Under the pieces are notes generated by a model. That model saw nothing but the letters and a program-made list of their open reading frames with translations, did not search any database and was not told the origin of the DNA. Shown here piece after piece: positions 59,999 to 64,000 of a stretch of 64,000 nucleotides of DNA (positions within the stretch are counted from its first letter, which is position 1; each line of letters opens with the position of its first letter). The translations under genes were made by a program, and so were the position numbers. Source of the stretch: JAJPKK01 sp963781195 (GTDB taxonomy: Bacteria > Pseudomonadota > Alphaproteobacteria > Rhizobiales > Xanthobacteraceae); the NCBI GenBank assembly GCA_963781195.1, contig CAWAEZ010000011.1, forward strand, positions 744,001 through 808,000, in the 5' to 3' direction.

Positions 59999-61063
59999 AT
60001 GCCGCGCTGTCGGACTTTGCGAGATACGCGCGCGATCGCAATCGCGGCTCTGGTCGGGGCGGCGTTGAACGCGCCCACCGGCGCGCTGGCCGACGAGAAC
60101 GGCGTCAGCTTCTGGCTTCCGGGGCTGTTCGGCAGCCTGGCCGCCGCCCCGCTGCAGCCGGGATGGTCCGTCACCGCCATGAACTATTACGACTCCTTGC
60201 ACGCCGGGGCGGACGTCGCCCTGGCCCGCGAGGTCTCGATCGGCCGCTTCACCCCGACAGTGCGCGCCGACGTCAATGCCCAGCTCAATGCGAAAGTCGA
60301 TCTCGGCCTGCTGATCCCCGCCTATACCTTCGAGCAGCGCTTCCTCGGCGCCCAGGCGACCGTCCAGATGCTGACCATCATGGGCCGCATGGACACGACC
60401 GTGCAGGGTCACATTACAGGCACGCTCGGACCGTTCGGTTTTTCCGCCGCCGGCAGCCGCACCGACGCGATCACCGAGGCTGGCGACCTCTATCCGATGC
60501 TCAATCTGCGTTGGAACGAGGGTGTGAGCAATTACATGGCCTACGTCACCGGGGATCTCCCGGTCGGGGCATATGATCCCAGCTCCCTCTCCAACATCAG
60601 CATCGGCCATTATGCCCTCGACGGCGGCGTCGGCTATACCTACCTCAATCCGGAGACCGGTCACGAATTGTCCGCGGTGGCGGGCTTTACCCGCAATTTC
60701 GTCAACCCCTATACGAACTATCAGAGCGGCGTCGATTTCCATGTCGACTGGGGGGCGTCCCAGTTCCTCACCAAGCAACTGCTTGTCGGCGCCGTCGGAT
60801 ACGTCTACGATCAGGTCACCGGCGACAGCGGAAGCGGGGATCGGATCGGGCCCTTCATGTCCCGCGTGATCGGCGTCGGCCCGCAGATCGGCTACATTTT
60901 CCCCGTCGGCAATTACCAGGGCTACGTGAATCTCAAGGGTTACGGGGAATTCGACGCCCAGGACCGGCCGCACGGCTACAATGCGTGGCTGTCGCTGACG
61001 ATCTCGCCGCCGAGCCCGACCCCGGGAAGCGCCACGGCGCGCGCGGGCATGATGACGAAATAG
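59999..61063 (+). CDS. Outer-membrane protein, MetA/phenol-degradation (SphA) type
   Basis: A 354-residue secreted beta-barrel with a signal peptide (AIAIAALVGAALNAPTGALAD). The mature opening GVSFWLPGLFGSLAAAPLQPGWSVTAMNYY and later SNYMAYVTGDLPVGAYDPSSLSNISIGHYALDGGVGYTYLNPETGHELSAVAGF fit the MetA-pathway-of-phenol-degradation transporter family, a group of outer-membrane channels for small hydrophobic molecules. GGGGGAG lies just before ATG 59999. Substrate not known. Confidence 0.85.
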   Translation: MPRCRTLRDTRAIAIAALVGAALNAPTGALADENGVSFWLPGLFGSLAAAPLQPGWSVTAMNYYDSLHAGADVALAREVSIGRFTPTVRADVNAQLNAKVDLGLLIPAYTFEQRFLGAQATVQMLTIMGRMDTTVQGHITGTLGPFGFSAAGSRTDAITEAGDLYPMLNLRWNEGVSNYMAYVTGDLPVGAYDPSSLSNISIGHYALDGGVGYTYLNPETGHELSAVAGFTRNFVNPYTNYQSGVDFHVDWGASQFLTKQLLVGAVGYVYDQVTGDSGSGDRIGPFMSRVIGVGPQIGYIFPVGNYQGYVNLKGYGEFDAQDRPHGYNAWLSLTISPPSPTPGSATARAGMMTK

Positions 61064-61179
61064 CGCGACGACGTTCGCTTTACCCTTTGCTAACCGCGAA
61101 CCGCTGGCGCTGCGCCCCTCTTAACGCAGCCAAAACCGAATGACTGGCATGTTCCTCCCAGGGGAAGGGTCGAACAGCC

Positions 61180-62712
61180 ATGTTTCACCGAGAAGCCGAT
61201 ATCGGTACCGGCGATTTTGCACCTCGCCGCACTGCCAACCGCCTGATCGCGATCCTTCTGGTGTTCGCCGTGTGCTTTACCGCCGTGTGCGGTAAATTTT
61301 TGTTGGATGCGCGCAGCAACGCCAGGCAAGGCGCGCGCGATTCGACCGCCAGCCTGGTCGCGGCGGTCACCCAGGACATCTCGCTCACGATCGAGGGCTT
61401 AGATCTCTCGCTGCTGGCGGCGCTCGATCATCTCAGGCGCCCCGAGATCGACCGCATCGATCCGGACCTGCGCCAGCATTTGCTGTTCGACCGCGCCGGC
61501 AGCGCACGCCAGCTCGACGGCATGCTCGTCATCGACGCATCCGGACACGTCCGCTTCAATTCCAGGGCCCGCGATCCCGAACCGGTGAGCCGCGCCGACC
61601 GCGAATATTTCCGCTTCCACCGCGAGAACGACACCACCGCCCTGCATATCGGCCCACCGACGATCGCCGCTTCGACCGGACAGCCCGTCATCAACCTCAG
61701 CCGCCGACTGTCTCATCCGGACGGGTCGTTCGCCGGCGTCGTCGTCACGGGCCTTCGGCTCGATTACCTGCAACAGATGTTCGAATCTCTTGCGCTCGGC
61801 GCCAACGACTCGGTCGCGTTGCTGAGCGAGGACGGCATGGTGCTGGCGCGCTGGCCCTACGATGGCGCGCTCATCGGCCGCTTCCTCAATGGCGCGCAGC
61901 TCAACAAGCGTGTCGCCCATGAGAACGCGGGATCCTTCGAGACCAATTCGGTGACCGACGGAAAGCACCGGCTCGTCGCCTACAGCCGGGTCGGCGATGT
62001 TCCGCTGGTGGTCGGGATCGGGCGCGCGACCGCGGACATCTTCTTCGACTGGCGTCGCTACGCCGTCGCCGTCGGGCTTTTGGCAATGGCCCTGTCGGGA
62101 CTTGTGCTCTACCTCATCGCGGAGATCAGGAAACGCGGCGCAGCCGAGATCAACCTCGCGGTGCTCGCCACCACCGACGATCTCACCGGCCTCGCCAACC
62201 GCCGCAAGTTCAACGAGACGATCAGCCGCGAATGGCGCCGGGCGCTGCGCGAACGCCAGCCGCTCGCCGTGATGATGCTCGATACCGACCTGTTCAAGGA
62301 GTACAACGACCGCCATGGTCATCAGGCCGGCGACAAGCTCCTGCAGACGATCGGCCGCGCGATGGCGGCGAGCGTGAAGCGCGCGACCGACGTCGCCGCG
62401 CGTTATGGCGGCGACGAGTTCGCGATCCTGCTGCCGGGCACGCCCCTCGACGGTGCGGTCCGGGTGGCCGAACGGGTCCGGGAGTGCCTCGCCGAGTTGT
62501 GCTTCGCCTACGGGATCGCCGACGCGAACTTGAGCGTCGGCGTCGCGGCCATGGTGCCGGAGACCGGGGAAACCTACGCGGCGCTGCTCGCCGCGGTCGA
62601 TTCCGCGCTCTACCGAGCCAAGGAGAACGGCCGCAACCGCATCGAGACGGCCCCGGTGCGGCGGGACAAGCCCACGCTGGTCGCGACCGCGGTTCGCCGC
62701 CCGGCGGCATAG
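61180..62712 (+). CDS. Diguanylate cyclase with extracytoplasmic Cache-like sensor
   Basis: A 510-residue membrane signalling protein. Helix 1 (LIAILLVFAVCFTAVCGKFLL, about residues 22-42) and helix 2 (VAVGLLAMALSGLVLYLIAEI, about 289-309) flank a periplasmic dCache-like sensor domain. The C-terminal GGDEF domain has the active motif RYGGDEF (GGDEF at 410-414) and an inhibitory I-site RATD at 401-404, so it should make cyclic di-GMP and be feedback controlled. The sensed ligand is unknown. Confidence 0.92.
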   Translation: MFHREADIGTGDFAPRRTANRLIAILLVFAVCFTAVCGKFLLDARSNARQGARDSTASLVAAVTQDISLTIEGLDLSLLAALDHLRRPEIDRIDPDLRQHLLFDRAGSARQLDGMLVIDASGHVRFNSRARDPEPVSRADREYFRFHRENDTTALHIGPPTIAASTGQPVINLSRRLSHPDGSFAGVVVTGLRLDYLQQMFESLALGANDSVALLSEDGMVLARWPYDGALIGRFLNGAQLNKRVAHENAGSFETNSVTDGKHRLVAYSRVGDVPLVVGIGRATADIFFDWRRYAVAVGLLAMALSGLVLYLIAEIRKRGAAEINLAVLATTDDLTGLANRRKFNETISREWRRALRERQPLAVMMLDTDLFKEYNDRHGHQAGDKLLQTIGRAMAASVKRATDVAARYGGDEFAILLPGTPLDGAVRVAERVRECLAELCFAYGIADANLSVGVAAMVPETGETYAALLAAVDSALYRAKENGRNRIETAPVRRDKPTLVATAVRRPAA

Positions 62713-62808
62713 TTCTCGTCCAAGCTGTCCTGCCGTTTGACGGCCCGCCGGCCATCACCGATGGTCCGGCATGCGCCGATTTGGAGGCTGGCCTGGAGAG
62801 CGGAGCCG

Positions 62809-63000
62809 ATGGGTCCTGAAGTCACGACAGTTCTGCTGGCATTCGGGATTGCGATCTGCGGAGCGATGATTCTCCTCGAGCGCCGCCCGCGCCGGGATTT
62901 CAACGTGCCGCTCATTCCGACGACGCCGATCCTGCTGGTGGGCATTCTCATCGTCATCGCGGCGGGCATCCATCTGCTTGGCATGCTCGGAACCCATTGA
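62809..63000 (+). CDS. Small membrane protein, unknown
   Basis: A 63-residue protein with two hydrophobic helices (TTVLLAFGIAICGAMILLE and PILLVGILIVIAAGIHLLG) joined by a basic loop RRPRRDF. Helix-loop-helix proteins of this kind are frequent in Hyphomicrobiales genomes without assigned role. Ribosome-site-like GGAGAGCGGAG precedes ATG 62809. Confidence 0.65.
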   Translation: MGPEVTTVLLAFGIAICGAMILLERRPRRDFNVPLIPTTPILLVGILIVIAAGIHLLGMLGTH

Positions 63001-63128
63001 GCGCCGTTGCCCCGGCCCCAATGCCGCTGCTTTTGGGCACGGCCGTCCGGGATGCCTGCGCTTGCACGGTCTCGCCTGCCCCGGTATGCGTCGAGAGTGC
63101 CCTGCCGCCGCCAGATCCGAAGCCGCCC

Positions 63129-63938
63129 ATGAAATCTCGCGAAGCCGTTGTCCGCCGGATCGTCCGCACGACGCAGGGCGTCGCCTTTGCTTGCGCGGTG
63201 GCGGCCGCAGCGGTGGGGTCGAGCGCGGTCGACGCCGAGGGAACGCTGCCGGACGGCCTCGTCTATCTGCGCGACATCGACCCGAGCATCGCCCAGGACA
63301 TCCGTTACGCGAGCACGAACAATTTCGTCGGTCGCCCGCTCGACGGCTACGATGCGCCGGAATGCATTCTGCGCCGCGACGTCGCCACCGCCCTCGCACA
63401 GGTCCAACGCGACCTTGCCGCCTCAAACCTCGGCCTCAAGGTCTACGACTGCTACCGGCCGACCCGGGCGGTGCGGACCATGGCGCAATGGGCGAACGAC
63501 GGCCGGCCCGGCGGACGCACCAAGCGGTTCTACCCGCGGCTGCAGAAGGACACGCTGTTCGGCTCCGGTTACATCGCGTCGCGCTCGGCCCATTCGACCG
63601 GCACCGCCGTCGACCTGACGCTGGTCAATGCGCCGCCGGCGAAAGTGCCGCCGTTCGATCCGGCGGCGAGCTACGGCGCCTGCACCGCGCCGGTGGCCCA
63701 GCGCAGCCCCGACGACAGCCTCGACATGGGCACCGGCTACGACTGCTTCGACGTCACCAGCGCCACCGCGAGCTCCGGCATTACCGCGGAGCAGCACCGC
63801 CGCCGGATGCAATTCGTCCAGGTCATGCGGCGACGCGGCTTCTCCAACTATCACCGCGAATGGTGGCACTTCACCTATGGGGCGCCCTACGCCTACTTCG
63901 ACGCCACGATCCGGCCGCGGCCCAACCGGGCGCGGTAA
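63129..63938 (+). CDS. D-alanyl-D-alanine dipeptidase, M15 family (VanX-like)
   Basis: A 269-residue exported zinc peptidase. After a signal (GVAFACAVAAAAVGSSAVDA) comes VYLRDIDPSIAQDIRYASTNNFVGRPLDGY, typical of the VanX/DdpX group. Zinc and catalytic residues are in SAHSTGTAVDLTL (His, Asp) and REWWHFTY (Glu, His), with an arginine in DCYRPTRA. It hydrolyses D-Ala-D-Ala, probably for cell-wall peptide recycling rather than vancomycin resistance, as no van genes are near. I place the start at ATG 63129, just before the signal; the frame is open back to 62997. Confidence 0.87.
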   Translation: MKSREAVVRRIVRTTQGVAFACAVAAAAVGSSAVDAEGTLPDGLVYLRDIDPSIAQDIRYASTNNFVGRPLDGYDAPECILRRDVATALAQVQRDLAASNLGLKVYDCYRPTRAVRTMAQWANDGRPGGRTKRFYPRLQKDTLFGSGYIASRSAHSTGTAVDLTLVNAPPAKVPPFDPAASYGACTAPVAQRSPDDSLDMGTGYDCFDVTSATASSGITAEQHRRRMQFVQVMRRRGFSNYHREWWHFTYGAPYAYFDATIRPRPNRAR

Positions 63939-63942
63939 GGCC

Positions 63943-64000
63943 CTATTGCCCGATATTGGGCCGCGCCGCGCGCACCGCTTCCGCGGCGTTGACGAGGCCG
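63943..64000 (-). CDS. C-terminal end of a gene, possibly a subtilase-type serine peptidase (partial)
   Basis: On the minus strand the last bases of the window read in frame to GLVNAAEAVRAARPNIGQ and a TAG at 63943-63945. GLVNAAEAV is the kind of C-terminal motif seen at the end of the catalytic domain of S8 subtilases, but 18 residues are too few for certainty. The gene extends beyond the window. Confidence 0.4.
   Translation of the reverse strand, partial: GLVNAAEAVRAARPNIGQ

Overview
The window reads as chromosomal DNA of a high-GC alphaproteobacterium, most likely a Hyphomicrobiales member near Bradyrhizobium, Rhodopseudomonas or Rhodoplanes. The grounds are the codon use, the many Tat-exported binding proteins, and three families of small intergenic palindromes that I know from such genomes. 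I see no tRNA, rRNA, insertion sequence, phage gene or CRISPR array.

Layout. 1-3804: end of a flavin reductase, an orphan BMP-family binding protein, and a SoxC-like sulfite dehydrogenase with a one-heme cytochrome. 4117-8805: a branched-chain-type ABC transporter operon (livKHMGF) broken in every gene by single-base insertions. 8806-16007: a GYF-domain protein with KDLGx repeats, a CapA-like protein, MmgE/PrpD, a SnoaL-like protein and a PQQ dehydrogenase. 16210-26372: CMD protein, hydrolase, NHL propeller, DUF1501/DUF1800 pair, DUF6134 protein, Bug-type binding protein, metallo-hydrolase and LysR regulator. 26499-36313: a cupin, a cysteine hydrolase, an NCS2 permease, an NMT1-type ABC transporter with an 8-oxoguanine deaminase-like enzyme, and a Rieske oxygenase. 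37205-46847: one long operon of xanthine dehydrogenase (XdhA, XdhB, XdhC) with a complete BMP-type nucleoside ABC transporter, next to a divergent Tsx-like outer-membrane channel. 49280-56448: a second BMP-type ABC transporter whose operon also carries formamidase, a cysteine hydrolase and guanine deaminase. 56598-64000: a 2-oxoglutarate oxygenase, MAPEG protein, glutathione transferase, cell-wall amidase, outer-membrane protein, diguanylate cyclase, D,D-dipeptidase and the end of a further gene.

The main theme is capture of nitrogen from purines and small amides: uptake through an outer-membrane channel and several ABC or NCS2 systems, deamination (guanine and 8-oxoguanine deaminases), oxidation (xanthine dehydrogenase) and amide cleavage (formamidase, cysteine hydrolases). 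Five sequences of the form TGGCAY-N5-TTGC lie upstream of these genes in the right orientation (27368, 28586, 30718, 56543 on plus; 56511 on minus). They look like sigma-54 promoters, so I infer that much of this gene set is a nitrogen-starvation regulon.

Sequence-quality warning: about 37 one-base insertions across 4117-8805 and five more across 53660-54440 break otherwise well-conserved reading frames. All the errors I could place go in the insertion direction, which suggests local consensus error rather than gene decay.
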